A stretch of 7,710 nt of DNA from Hyphomicrobiales bacterium (GCA_027487195.1 JAIYEB010000216.1:1-7710), one strand, 5' to 3'; shown: positions 1-6,380, counted from the stretch's first letter. Numbers and translations are program-made. Notes: generated by a model not told the origin, from the sequence alone.

Positions 1-669
1 GTCACTGAGATCATCCTCGGCGCGAACGCCCGGCTCGATCATGTCAAGCTGCAGGCGCAATCGCGCGATGCGCTGCATGTTTCAACGGCCATTGTCGAAT
101 TGCATGAGCGCGCCCATTACCACGCGTTCTCGCTGGAAGAAGGGGCGGCCCAGTGCCGCCGCCAGTTCTTCGTGCGCTATGCCGGCGAGCACGCCAATCT
201 GACGCTGCTTGGTGCCATGCTTGCCACTGCGCGCCAGCATCTGGATACGACGCTGATCGTGGATCATGCCTCGCCCCACGGAACCTCACGCGAGATGTTC
301 AAGATGGTGCTCGCCGATCAGTCGCGCGGCGTGTTCCAGGGCAAGATCGTCGTCAGGCCGAAGGCACAGAAGACCGACGGTCAGATGCGCGCCAATGTGC
401 TCCTTCTCAACGAAGGGCCTGAGTTTAACGCCAAGCCTGAACTTGAGATCTTCGCCGATGATGTGGTCTGTGCCCACGGTGCAACCGCAGGCGCACTCGA
501 TGAGGACCTGATGTTCTATCTGCGCGCCAGAGGCATTCCGGAGCGTGAGGCCAAGTCCTTGCTTGCAACAGCGTTTGTCGGCGAAGCCGTTGAGGGTGTC
601 GAGAACGAAGCCGTCCGTGCCATCCTGTCCGAACGCATTTCGCGCTGGCTGGAGGTCAATCTCGCATGA
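1..669 (+). CDS. sufD: Fe-S cluster assembly protein SufD, C-terminal part (5' end outside window)
   Basis: SufD is a subunit of the cytoplasmic SufBCD scaffold, on which Fe-S clusters are assembled with sulfur from SufS. The reading frame is open from base 1, so the N-terminus is missing; 222 codons plus a TGA stop are present. Visible SufD/SufB-family features are the beta-helix stretch 'HASPHGTSREMFK' (window residues 89-101), the 'VFQGKIVVRPKAQKTD' segment (111-126) and 'CAHGATAGALDED' (157-169), which contains the conserved CAH histidine. A helical C-terminus with 'RGIPEREAKSLL' follows, as in the family. SufD is favoured over SufB because the segment is followed directly by sufS and has SufD-like spacing. 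The stop overlaps the sufS start (ATGA), suggesting translational coupling. An in-frame TTG at 100 is not the true start, because homologous sequence continues upstream of it. Confidence 0.93.
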   Translation, partial: VTEIILGANARLDHVKLQAQSRDALHVSTAIVELHERAHYHAFSLEEGAAQCRRQFFVRYAGEHANLTLLGAMLATARQHLDTTLIVDHASPHGTSREMFKMVLADQSRGVFQGKIVVRPKAQKTDGQMRANVLLLNEGPEFNAKPELEIFADDVVCAHGATAGALDEDLMFYLRARGIPEREAKSLLATAFVGEAVEGVENEAVRAILSERISRWLEVNLA

Positions 670-1907
670 GTGACGGGGGCTTCGGGGGAAGCTACGACGT
701 TGAACGCTACCGCGCCGATTTTCCGGCCCTGTCCATGCAGGTCTACGGCAAGCCGTTGGTCTATCTCGACAATGGCGCGTCGGCGCAAAAGCCAAGGCAG
801 GTCATCGACCGCATCTCGCATGCTTACTCCTATGAGTATGCCAACGTGCATCGCGGGCTGCATTATCTTGCGAACGCCGCAACGGAAGCCTTTGAGGCCG
901 CAAGGGAATCCACCCGGAAGTTCCTCAACGCAGGCTCAACCGAAGAAGTCATCTTCACACGGTCTGCAACGGAAGCCATCAATCTCGTCGCATCCTCGTT
1001 TGGCGGGATGGTGATCGGAGAGGGCGATGAAATCGTGCTCTCGATCATGGAGCATCATTCCAACATTGTGCCCTGGCATTTCCATCGTGAACGTCGCGGT
1101 GCCAAGATTGTCTGGGTCGATGTGAACGATGAGGGCTCGTTCTCGCTGGAGGCGTTCGAGCGCGCGCTTGGTCCGCGAACCAAGATCGTTGCGATCACGC
1201 ACATGTCGAATGTGCTGGGCACCATCCTGCCCATCAAGGATATCGTGCGCATCGCCCATGCGCGCGGCATTCCCGTGCTCGTCGATGGCAGTCAGGGCGC
1301 GGTCCATCTTGAAGTCGATGTGCGCGATCTTGACGTCGATTTCTATGTTTTCACGGGTCACAAGACCTATGGACCAACCGGGATCGGCGTTCTCTACGGC
1401 AAGCGGGAGCATCTCGAGCGCATGCCGCCGTTCAATGGCGGTGGCGAGATGATCGAGACGGTCACGCTGGAAGGTGTGACGTACAACACGCCGCCGCATC
1501 GCTTTGAAGCAGGCACGCCCCCAATCGTTCAGGCCATCGGGCTTGGCAGTGCGCTTGAGTATATGATGGCGATTGGCCGTTCAGCGATTGCAGCGCATGA
1601 AACCGCCCTGGCACGTTATGCCCATGAAGCTCTTCAGGGCGTCAATTCGGTTCGCATCATCGGTCGCGACCCGAACAAGGGCGGTATCGTGTCGTTTGAG
1701 ATGGCTGGGGCCCATGCCCACGACGTCGCGACAGTTCTTGACCGCGATGGGGTGGCCGTTCGTGCTGGCACCCATTGCGCGCAACCGCTGCTGAAGCGCT
1801 TTGGCACAACTTCATCGTGCCGGGCCTCATTCGGCCTCTACAATACGCGAGCAGAAGTGGATATGCTTGTGCGCGCGCTTCACAAGGCGCAACGATTGTT
1901 TGCGTGA
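666..1907 (+). CDS. sufS: Cysteine desulfurase SufS (group II, PLP-dependent)
   Basis: SufS removes sulfur from L-cysteine to give alanine and an enzyme-bound persulfide, which feeds the SUF scaffold. The protein is 413 aa, the usual family length (about 405-415). The PLP-binding lysine is in 'FTGHKTYGPTG' (K233), preceded by 'VDGSQGAVHL' (207-216). The catalytic cysteine is C371 in 'RAGTHCAQPLLKRFG', with the short loop typical of group II (SufS/CsdA) enzymes rather than IscS. 'NGASAQKPRQVID' and 'YANVHRGLHYLA' near the N-terminus also match SufS. The ATG overlaps the sufD stop by four bases, and a GGAGG at 651-655, 10 bases upstream, supports this start. No separate sulfur acceptor (SufE/SufU) gene is seen in the window. 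Confidence 0.97.
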   Translation: MSDGGFGGSYDVERYRADFPALSMQVYGKPLVYLDNGASAQKPRQVIDRISHAYSYEYANVHRGLHYLANAATEAFEAARESTRKFLNAGSTEEVIFTRSATEAINLVASSFGGMVIGEGDEIVLSIMEHHSNIVPWHFHRERRGAKIVWVDVNDEGSFSLEAFERALGPRTKIVAITHMSNVLGTILPIKDIVRIAHARGIPVLVDGSQGAVHLEVDVRDLDVDFYVFTGHKTYGPTGIGVLYGKREHLERMPPFNGGGEMIETVTLEGVTYNTPPHRFEAGTPPIVQAIGLGSALEYMMAIGRSAIAAHETALARYAHEALQGVNSVRIIGRDPNKGGIVSFEMAGAHAHDVATVLDRDGVAVRAGTHCAQPLLKRFGTTSSCRASFGLYNTRAEVDMLVRALHKAQRLFA

Positions 1908-1911
1908 GGCC

Positions 1912-2328
1912 ATGATGGAACAGGGTTCAAAGCTTATGACGGGACATGAGGCTGCTGAAATGCTGGCTGGCGAGGGCGCAGCAGTGTCTGACGCGCCAGC
2001 TTCCGCCATTCCGCCGCATGAACTCGACCGCATGACGGACGACATCATTGGCGCGCTCAAGACCGTTTTTGATCCGGAAATTCCGGTCGACATTTACGAG
2101 CTCGGCCTGATCTACCGCATTGACGTCGCTGATGATCGCCTGGTCAGCATCGACATGACGCTGACAGCTCCTGGCTGCCCTGTGGCCGGAGAAATGCCGG
2201 GTTGGGTCGAAAACGCCGTGGGTGCCGTGCCAGGTGCCTCGGGCGTCAAGGTCAACATGACCTTTGATCCGCCATGGGATCCATCACGCATGTCTGATGA
2301 GGCGCGCGTCGCCTTGAACATGTATTGA
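1912..2328 (+). CDS. sufT: SUF-associated DUF59/MIP18-family protein SufT
   Basis: This is a 138-aa protein of the DUF59 (FeS assembly P, MIP18/PaaD-like) family. In SUF operons this protein is named SufT and takes part in maturation or delivery of Fe-S clusters; its exact biochemistry is less settled than that of SufS. Seen here are 'FDPEIPVDIYELGLIYRI' (residues 53-70), 'TLTAPGCPVAGEMP' (83-96) with the family's conserved cysteine C89, and 'FDPPWDPSRMSDEAR' near the C-terminus. The first 40 residues are an Ala-rich, probably flexible extension. The start lies 4 bases after the sufS stop. GAGG at 1906-1909 is better spaced for the ATG at 1915 than for that at 1912, so the protein may be one residue shorter. 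The frame is open 5' to 1801, but that part overlaps sufS and is not expected to be translated. Confidence 0.9.
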   Translation: MMEQGSKLMTGHEAAEMLAGEGAAVSDAPASAIPPHELDRMTDDIIGALKTVFDPEIPVDIYELGLIYRIDVADDRLVSIDMTLTAPGCPVAGEMPGWVENAVGAVPGASGVKVNMTFDPPWDPSRMSDEARVALNMY

Positions 2329-2354
2329 GGAATACCGATCTATCATTCGCATTT

Positions 2355-2360
2355 AGGAGA
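2355..2360 (+). promoter_or_regulatory. Shine-Dalgarno sequence of sufA
   Basis: AGGAGA lies 7 bases upstream of the ATG at 2368, in the 39-base gap after sufT. It is the strongest ribosome binding site in the operon part seen here and fixes the sufA start. Independent strong initiation would suit a carrier protein needed in larger amounts than its neighbours; that is inference. Confidence 0.75.
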
Positions 2361-2367
2361 TTGATCG

Positions 2368-2736
2368 ATGCCTGCTTCCCGTTTCAAAGCTGTTTCCCTG
2401 ACGCAAGCTGCGGCAGACCGTGTTCGAGAGATCATGGCTGGCGCTGACAAGCCGCTGATCGGTGTGCGTGTCGGTATCAAGAAGGGCGGCTGCGCGGGCA
2501 TGGAATACACCATGGAGTATGCCGAGACGAAGAACGCCTTTGATGAAGTGATCGAAGAAAATGGCGTCACGGTCCTGATCGACCCCAAGGCGATCATGTA
2601 TCTGATCGGCACAACCATGGACTATCGCGTGACCAAGCTGTCGGGCGGATTTGTTTTTGACAACCCGAACCAGACGAGCGCGTGCGGCTGCGGCGAGTCC
2701 GTATCGATCACGCCTTCACAGGCCGTTCCCGCCTAG
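2368..2736 (+). CDS. sufA: A-type Fe-S carrier protein (SufA/HesB/IscA family)
   Basis: A-type carriers accept Fe-S clusters from the scaffold and pass them to apo-enzymes. This one is 122 aa, slightly longer than E. coli IscA (107) and the same size as SufA. The three conserved ligand cysteines are present: C42 in 'KKGGCAGMEY', and C106 and C108 in 'SACGCGESVSI'. 'LTQAAADRVREIM' at the N-terminus and 'LSGGFVFDNPN' before the Cys-x-Cys motif are also typical. The ATG is supported by an AGGAGA site 7 bases upstream. The position at the end of sufD-sufS-sufT supports the name SufA, although IscA and SufA cannot be separated by sequence motifs alone. The C-terminus carries about 10 residues beyond the motif. 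Confidence 0.93.
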   Translation: MPASRFKAVSLTQAAADRVREIMAGADKPLIGVRVGIKKGGCAGMEYTMEYAETKNAFDEVIEENGVTVLIDPKAIMYLIGTTMDYRVTKLSGGFVFDNPNQTSACGCGESVSITPSQAVPA

Positions 2737-2746
2737 CGATTGAGCT

Positions 2747-3151
2747 GTGGCCGAGGATCCTCAACGCTATGAGGATATGTTCGCTGATGTCGCACCGGTG
2801 CGCGCAAGGCGCATGTTCGGTGGCCTGGGCCTGAGGCTTGAAGGGCTCTCGATTGGCATTGTTGTTCAGGGTGTTCTCTACCTGAAGGTTGATCAAGCGA
2901 CAAAGCCGCGTTTCGAAGCCGCAGGGGGCAAGCCGTTCCTGTATGCTGGTGCAAAGGGGCAGGTCGCCATGCCCTACTGGACCCCCCCGCCGGAAATCTT
3001 TGACGATCCGGATGAACTGCGGACCTGGACCCAGGCTGCGTTCGAAGCCGCAACCCGGTCAAAGTCCCTCACTGTGAAAAAGCCCCGCAAAGCCAGGGGC
3101 AAGGCCTCGCCGTCGGCACGATCCGGAGTTGGCAGACGTAAGGGCGACTAA
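2747..3151 (+). CDS. TfoX N-terminal domain family protein
   Basis: This 134-aa protein has one recognisable domain, the TfoX N-terminal domain (residues about 5-104): 'VRARRMFGGLGLRLEG' (18-33), 'GVLYLKVDQATKPRFEAAG' (42-60), 'PYWTPPPEIFDDPDEL' (76-91). The TfoX C-terminal domain of gamma-proteobacterial competence regulators is absent, as is common for stand-alone proteins of this family in alphaproteobacteria; their function is not established, so a competence role should not be assumed. Residues 111-134 form a very basic Lys/Arg/Ser/Gly tail that could touch nucleic acid. The GTG at 2747 is chosen because it lies 10 bases after the sufA stop and gives the full domain; the ribosome binding site is weak. 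No terminator is visible before it, so it is probably co-transcribed with the suf genes. Its stop overlaps that of the converging cyclase gene (CTAA, 3148-3151). Confidence 0.85.
   Translation: MAEDPQRYEDMFADVAPVRARRMFGGLGLRLEGLSIGIVVQGVLYLKVDQATKPRFEAAGGKPFLYAGAKGQVAMPYWTPPPEIFDDPDELRTWTQAAFEAATRSKSLTVKKPRKARGKASPSARSGVGRRKGD
3077..3100 (-). terminator. Candidate intrinsic terminator of the cyclase gene, inside the TfoX-like CDS
   Basis: Read on the minus strand, GCCCC (3100-3096), a 9-base loop and GGGGC (3086-3082) are followed at once by TTTTT (3081-3077). This is the layout of a Rho-independent terminator with a short, pure G/C stem. It lies about 50 bases beyond the stop of the minus-strand diguanylate cyclase gene, the right place to end that transcript. 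It sits wholly within codons 111-118 of the opposing TfoX-like gene (the Lys/Arg-rich tail). The 5-bp stem is short, so efficiency is uncertain. Confidence 0.5.
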
Positions 3152-4215
3152 GCCGCGATCGGTATCATCGTGCCGGACGCGTCCTGCGACATCACCCGAT
3201 TGCGGCCGGCGCGCTTGGCGGCATAAAGCGCTGCATCAGCCCGCTCGATCAACGAGCCTGTGTTGTCGCCAGGGCTCCACATCGAACAGCCAATGGAGAT
3301 CGAAATTCGCCCAAGCCGTTCGCCGGTCGAGCGCTTGACCAGTTCCTTCGACATGACAGCAACGCGGATCTGTTCGGCGACACGCATTGCCTGTTCAAGA
3401 CGCGTGTTCGGCAGAAGAACTGCAAACTCCTCGCCGCCGTAGCGCGCAACGATGTCGCTTCCCTTGACCGAAGACTTCATGGCTGTCGCGACGAGACGCA
3501 AGACCTGATCACCGGTCTGGTGACCGTACGTGTCGTTGAACTTCTTGAAGAAGTCGACATCGCCCATGAGAAGGGAGAACGGCGCGTCGGGACGAGCAGT
3601 CTGTTCAAGCGCAATGATCGAATGATCGAACAGCTTGCGGTTACCGACACCCGTCAGCGCATCGGTCTGGCTGTCCATGCGAACAGTCTCAAGGTTCAAA
3701 CGCAGATCGTCGACCTGGCGCTTCGAGTCCTCAAGCTTCTCCTGGAGCTCTCGATTGGTGGCCTGCATCCGGGCGGTCTCACCACTCAGATGCTTAGCAA
3801 TCCTGCTGACCGTCTCAGGGTCTTTCGCATTGACAAGCGCGCGCAAGGCCCCACCCAGCGATGTGCCGTACGTATCGGCCTTATCTGATGCAGACCGAAC
3901 CGCGGTGTTGAGGTCACCGAGCTCTTTTGAAAGCTGCAGGCCAATGGTCTCGACCTCATCCGAAAGGCGCGTTGGCGAAAGCAGCTCGACGTAAAGTCGA
4001 TCAATGTCAGCCCGCGAAAGGGCGCCATTATCGCGAATGGCCTCGTTCATGGCGCGGTTCAGCTGCCCGTTGATGCCGGCAGCATAGGTATACCAGAACT
4101 CGTAATAGCGTGGGTATGCAGGCAGCAGGTTCTGCTTCAGTGCATCGATTGCAAGCTCGCCGTACGCGATCGTGCGATCGAACTCTTCACGCTCTGACAT
4201 GACACGCCCCGGCAC
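3148..4215 (-). CDS. GGDEF-domain diguanylate cyclase (GGEEF) with helical N-terminal region
   Basis: The protein is predicted to make the second messenger c-di-GMP from two GTP. It is 355 aa from a GTG start at 4215, or 350 aa from an ATG at 4200; 'GGGG' about 5-8 bases before the ATG makes that start at least as likely. Residues 1-180 have no transmembrane segment and are largely helical, ending in a probable coiled coil (about 148-180). This part includes 'YPRYYEFWYTYAAGIN', of a type I associate with alphaproteobacterial cyclases. The GGDEF domain (about 181-345) has 'DALTGVGNRKLFD', metal/GTP-binding 'MGDVDFFKKFNDTYGH', the active-site signature GGEEF (260-264) and 'ISISIG'. The usual RxxD inhibitory site is KGSD (251-254) here. 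No receiver, PAS or EAL domain is seen. The stop overlaps that of the converging TfoX-like gene. Confidence 0.93.
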   Translation of the reverse strand: MPGRVMSEREEFDRTIAYGELAIDALKQNLLPAYPRYYEFWYTYAAGINGQLNRAMNEAIRDNGALSRADIDRLYVELLSPTRLSDEVETIGLQLSKELGDLNTAVRSASDKADTYGTSLGGALRALVNAKDPETVSRIAKHLSGETARMQATNRELQEKLEDSKRQVDDLRLNLETVRMDSQTDALTGVGNRKLFDHSIIALEQTARPDAPFSLLMGDVDFFKKFNDTYGHQTGDQVLRLVATAMKSSVKGSDIVARYGGEEFAVLLPNTRLEQAMRVAEQIRVAVMSKELVKRSTGERLGRISISIGCSMWSPGDNTGSLIERADAALYAAKRAGRNRVMSQDASGTMIPIAA

Positions 4216-4236
4216 TGCACTCCCAGTTGGAGTGCA
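4216..4236. repeat. Perfect 8-bp inverted repeat abutting the cyclase start
   Basis: TGCACTCC (4216-4223) and GGAGTGCA (4229-4236) are exact reverse complements separated by five bases. The element ends immediately before the upstream GTG start of the cyclase and 16 bases before the alternative ATG. It could be a dimeric-regulator operator, or, if transcribed, a leader hairpin that hides GGGAG, the possible ribosome binding site of the GTG start. It has no T-run, so it is not an intrinsic terminator. The symmetry is read directly; function is inferred. Confidence 0.5.
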
Positions 4237-4238
4237 CC

Positions 4239-4252
4239 ATCACGTGATCATA
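4239..4252 (-). promoter_or_regulatory. Candidate promoter -10 overlapping a 10-bp palindrome, upstream of the cyclase gene
   Basis: On the minus strand TATGAT (4252-4247) matches the sigma-70 -10 consensus at five of six bases and would start transcription near 4241, just before the cyclase gene. No good -35 box lies 16-18 bases upstream; the best is a poor CTGGGA. The perfect palindrome ATCACGTGAT (4239-4248) overlaps the downstream edge of the -10 and the predicted start, where a repressor would act. A -10 without a -35 may indicate activator dependence. The call rests on pattern only. Confidence 0.35.
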
Positions 4253-4282
4253 TGCTTGGGCACCTTAATCCCAGGTAAAGGC

Positions 4283-4310
4283 AAAAACGCAAAAAGACTA
4301 GTTCTTTTTG
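4283..4310 (-). terminator. Weak A/T-rich terminator-like hairpin at the helicase stop codon
   Basis: On the minus strand CAAAAAGA (4310-4303), a 5-base loop holding the TAG stop, and TCTTTTTG (4297-4290) form a perfect 8-bp stem, followed after CG by TTTTT (4287-4283). Position and T-tract suit termination of the helicase transcript before the cyclase gene, but the stem has only two G/C pairs flanking A/T pairs and overlaps the last codons. It may therefore be weak, allowing read-through into the cyclase gene. Confidence 0.3.
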
Positions 4311-5758
4311 ACAGTTACAGTCCGCTTCATGCGTAGCAGGAACGCGGGCATGTGGCCGGCATCATCACCTGGCAGCGAGGCTTGATCCCGGTCGCGCGGC
4401 ATGCGCTGACGCTCATGTGTGGGATCTGCTGGTTTGGTGCGTTCCGGCTCAGTGCGGGGCACGCGTGCTACGCGCTCAGGCCGCGGCGCTGCTTCAGCGC
4501 GCGCTGGCACTGATGCGGGGGGAGCGCTTTCAGCGGTTTGAGGGCTCCTGCGACCACGCTCGCCCCGGCCTTCGCGCCGTGGACGTTCTGCCCGGTCATC
4601 AACCGCCCGTTCTTCCGGCGGCGCAGCGATGGCCTCGATCGCTTCTAGATACGGGATGGAGCGGCCAATCAGCTTCTCAATCGCGCTGACCGATTTCGCA
4701 TCCTGTGACGAAACAATGGTGATCGACCAGCCGGACCGACCGGCGCGGCCGGTGCGGCCAATCCGGTGCACATAGTCGTCAGCGTGGTGCGGCACGTCAA
4801 AGTTGAAGACGTGGCTGACATCAGGGATATCAAGCCCGCGCGCGGCAACATCAGAGGCAACGAGCACGGTCAATTCATTCGCGCGAAACGCATCGAGCGT
4901 GCGTGTGCGCGATGCCTGATCCATATCCCCATGCAATGCGCCGGCGTTAAAGCCGTGCTTGACCAAGGACTTATGCACGACCGCCACATCGCGCTTGCGG
5001 TTGCAGAACACGATGGCGTTCTTCATGCCCTCTGCCGCGCGGATGAGCTTGCGCAGCGTCTCGCGCTTGGCTTCAGGATCGCCGCCAGAGCGCATCAGGT
5101 TTTGTGTAATCGTTGTTGCTGTCGTTGCGGCCTTGGCCACCTCGATCTGCACAGGATCTGAAAGGAACTGCTCGGTGACGCGCCGAATCTCGGGCGGCAT
5201 GGTCGCCGAGAAAAACAGCGTCTGGCGCGTGAACGGTGTCAGCTTACAGATCCGCTCGATGTCCGGCATGAAGCCCATGTCGAGCATCCGGTCGGCTTCA
5301 TCGATGACAAGAATTTCGATGCCGTTGAGCAAAAGCTTGCCACGTTCGAAATGATCAAGCAGCCGTCCAGGCGTTGCGATCAACACGTCAACGCCGCGCG
5401 TGATCTTGGCGTCCTGATCGCCAAAGGAAACGCCGCCAATGATCAGAGCCACGGACAGGCGCTGGTTGGTGCCGTACTTGTTGAAATTCTCCTCGACCTG
5501 CGCCGCGAGTTCGCGGGTTGGCTCAAGGATGAGCGTGCGCGGCATGCGCGCCCGGGCGCGACCGGTTTCAAGCAGCGTCAGCATCGGAAGCACAAAGGCT
5601 GCCGTCTTGCCGGTGCCGGTTTGCGCAATGCCGATCAGATCGCGTTTTTCAAGAACGCGCGGAATGGCCTGCGCCTGAATCGGCGTTGGCTCGGTGTAAC
5701 CGGCTGCAGATACGGCAGAGACGACCTTGTCGGACAGGCCGAGATCGGAAAAGGGCAT
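4298..5758 (-). CDS. rhlE: ATP-dependent DEAD-box RNA helicase, RhlE-like
   Basis: RNA helicases of this type unwind RNA in ribosome assembly and RNA turnover in the cytoplasm. All motifs are intact in the 486-aa protein: Q motif 'GYTEPTPIQAQAIP' (20-33), motif I 'AQTGTGKT' (45-52), Ia 'PTRELA' (80-85), Ib 'TPGR' (129-132), II 'DEAD' (153-156), III 'SAT' (184-186), IV 'AIVFCNRKRD' (248-257), V 'ASDVAARGLDIPDV' (301-314) and VI 'HRIGRTGRAGR' (331-341). After about residue 375 comes a low-complexity Arg/Pro/Glu/Ala tail with RG-rich patches, ending in a short less acidic 'HMPAFLLRMKRTVTVKKN'. The core and tail fit the RhlE group; RhlB is less likely. The ATG at 5758 begins exactly at the expected N-terminus, with GAGG five bases upstream. 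It is probably monocistronic, with a candidate promoter at 5838-5865. Confidence 0.92.
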   Translation of the reverse strand: MPFSDLGLSDKVVSAVSAAGYTEPTPIQAQAIPRVLEKRDLIGIAQTGTGKTAAFVLPMLTLLETGRARARMPRTLILEPTRELAAQVEENFNKYGTNQRLSVALIIGGVSFGDQDAKITRGVDVLIATPGRLLDHFERGKLLLNGIEILVIDEADRMLDMGFMPDIERICKLTPFTRQTLFFSATMPPEIRRVTEQFLSDPVQIEVAKAATTATTITQNLMRSGGDPEAKRETLRKLIRAAEGMKNAIVFCNRKRDVAVVHKSLVKHGFNAGALHGDMDQASRTRTLDAFRANELTVLVASDVAARGLDIPDVSHVFNFDVPHHADDYVHRIGRTGRAGRSGWSITIVSSQDAKSVSAIEKLIGRSIPYLEAIEAIAAPPEERAVDDRAERPRREGRGERGRRSPQTAESAPPASVPARAEAAPRPERVARVPRTEPERTKPADPTHERQRMPRDRDQASLPGDDAGHMPAFLLRMKRTVTVKKN

Positions 5759-5837
5759 GAGGCCTCAACAGGCGGCGGGCCATGAAAAGCGCCCGCAAAG
5801 GACGTGCCGTGGCCGTTGCCACATGCATCGATGCGGA

Positions 5838-5865
5838 GGAATAGGCCCTCAACGCGGCTTGTCAA
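5838..5865 (-). promoter_or_regulatory. Candidate sigma-70 promoter of the DEAD-box helicase gene
   Basis: On the minus strand a perfect -35 box TTGACA (5865-5860) is followed after 16 bases by TATTCC (5843-5838), a partial -10 match, as is common in alphaproteobacteria. It predicts a start near 5831 and a leader of about 70 bases before the helicase ATG at 5758. It lies in the 144-base gap between the helicase start and the stop of the upstream exported-protein gene, so the helicase need not depend on that gene's transcript. Confidence 0.5.
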
Positions 5866-5902
5866 TGCGAACTTGTATCAAACCTCGCAAAACGCCGTTG
5901 GT

Positions 5903-6337
5903 TCAGCGGGTTTTCACGAGCCTGTAGCGTCCGGGCATCTCTGCTGTGAGCTCAAGCCTGAGCGCGCCATGGCCATCATGGTCGATGGCATCAAAGCGCA
6001 TGATCAGCCTGTTCTCGGCCGGCGCCTCAATCTCGACATTGCCAATGTCCACCGCCATTTCGCTGACCTCGAGTATCTCCGCGCTCTCAACCATGCGGAC
6101 AATCGTGCCGGTCGGCGCTGCAAGCCACTGGATGAAGAGCTGTGCCGTGCGTCCATCCGGCTGCGTGGCAATCACAATCCGATAAACCCCTGGGACATCT
6201 CCGGTACGCCAGGTCCCTTCAATCGTGACCTCGCGCACCGACAGATCAAGCCCATGCACAGGATGCGGCTCAGCTGCGCGCACCGGCATGGAGACTACAA
6301 CGAAGGCGAAGACGAGGGCGAAAAGGGAGCGGTTCAT
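5903..6337 (-). CDS. Small exported protein of unknown function
   Basis: I do not recognise this 144-aa protein. Residues 1-22 look like a Sec signal peptide: basic 'MNRS', hydrophobic 'LFALVFAFVVVSM', then 'PVRAAEP' with likely signal peptidase I cleavage near residue 21-22. No cysteine is present, so it is not a lipoprotein and has no disulfide. The mature part (about 122 aa) alternates hydrophobic and polar residues, as in a beta-rich fold ('VYRIVIATQPDGRTAQLFI', 'NRLIMRFDAIDHDGHGALRL'), and ends in basic 'RYRLVKTR'. A periplasmic location is inferred. The ATG at 6337 is preferred to one at 6418, because the longer form would put 27 polar residues before the signal peptide and would start inside the guaA start codon. 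The gene is divergent from guaA and upstream of the helicase on the same strand. The signal peptide and sensible length make it likely real. Confidence 0.7.
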   Translation of the reverse strand: MNRSLFALVFAFVVVSMPVRAAEPHPVHGLDLSVREVTIEGTWRTGDVPGVYRIVIATQPDGRTAQLFIQWLAAPTGTIVRMVESAEILEVSEMAVDIGNVEIEAPAENRLIMRFDAIDHDGHGALRLELTAEMPGRYRLVKTR

Positions 6338-6380
6338 GGCTTCAGTGTAACCGTCCCTGTGCGCGTCGTCTTCTGCGTGC

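Noticed and set aside
936..1499. 187-codon minus-strand open frame opposite sufS
   Set aside because: It mirrors the conserved sufS coding sequence and shows no domain of its own; a similar shadow lies at 286-795 opposite sufD.
1801..1911. 37-codon N-terminal extension of SufT overlapping sufS
   Set aside because: The extension is out of frame with the conserved end of sufS, has Arg/Cys-rich random composition, and a better start with GAGG upstream exists at 1912/1915.
2737..2746. Possible terminator or promoter between sufA and the TfoX-like gene
   Set aside because: The gap is only 10 bases and holds no hairpin, T-run or promoter boxes.
5866..5902. Terminator for the exported-protein gene
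   Set aside because: Only a 4-bp inverted repeat (AACG-C-CGTT) without a T-run after it is seen on the minus strand; too weak to call.
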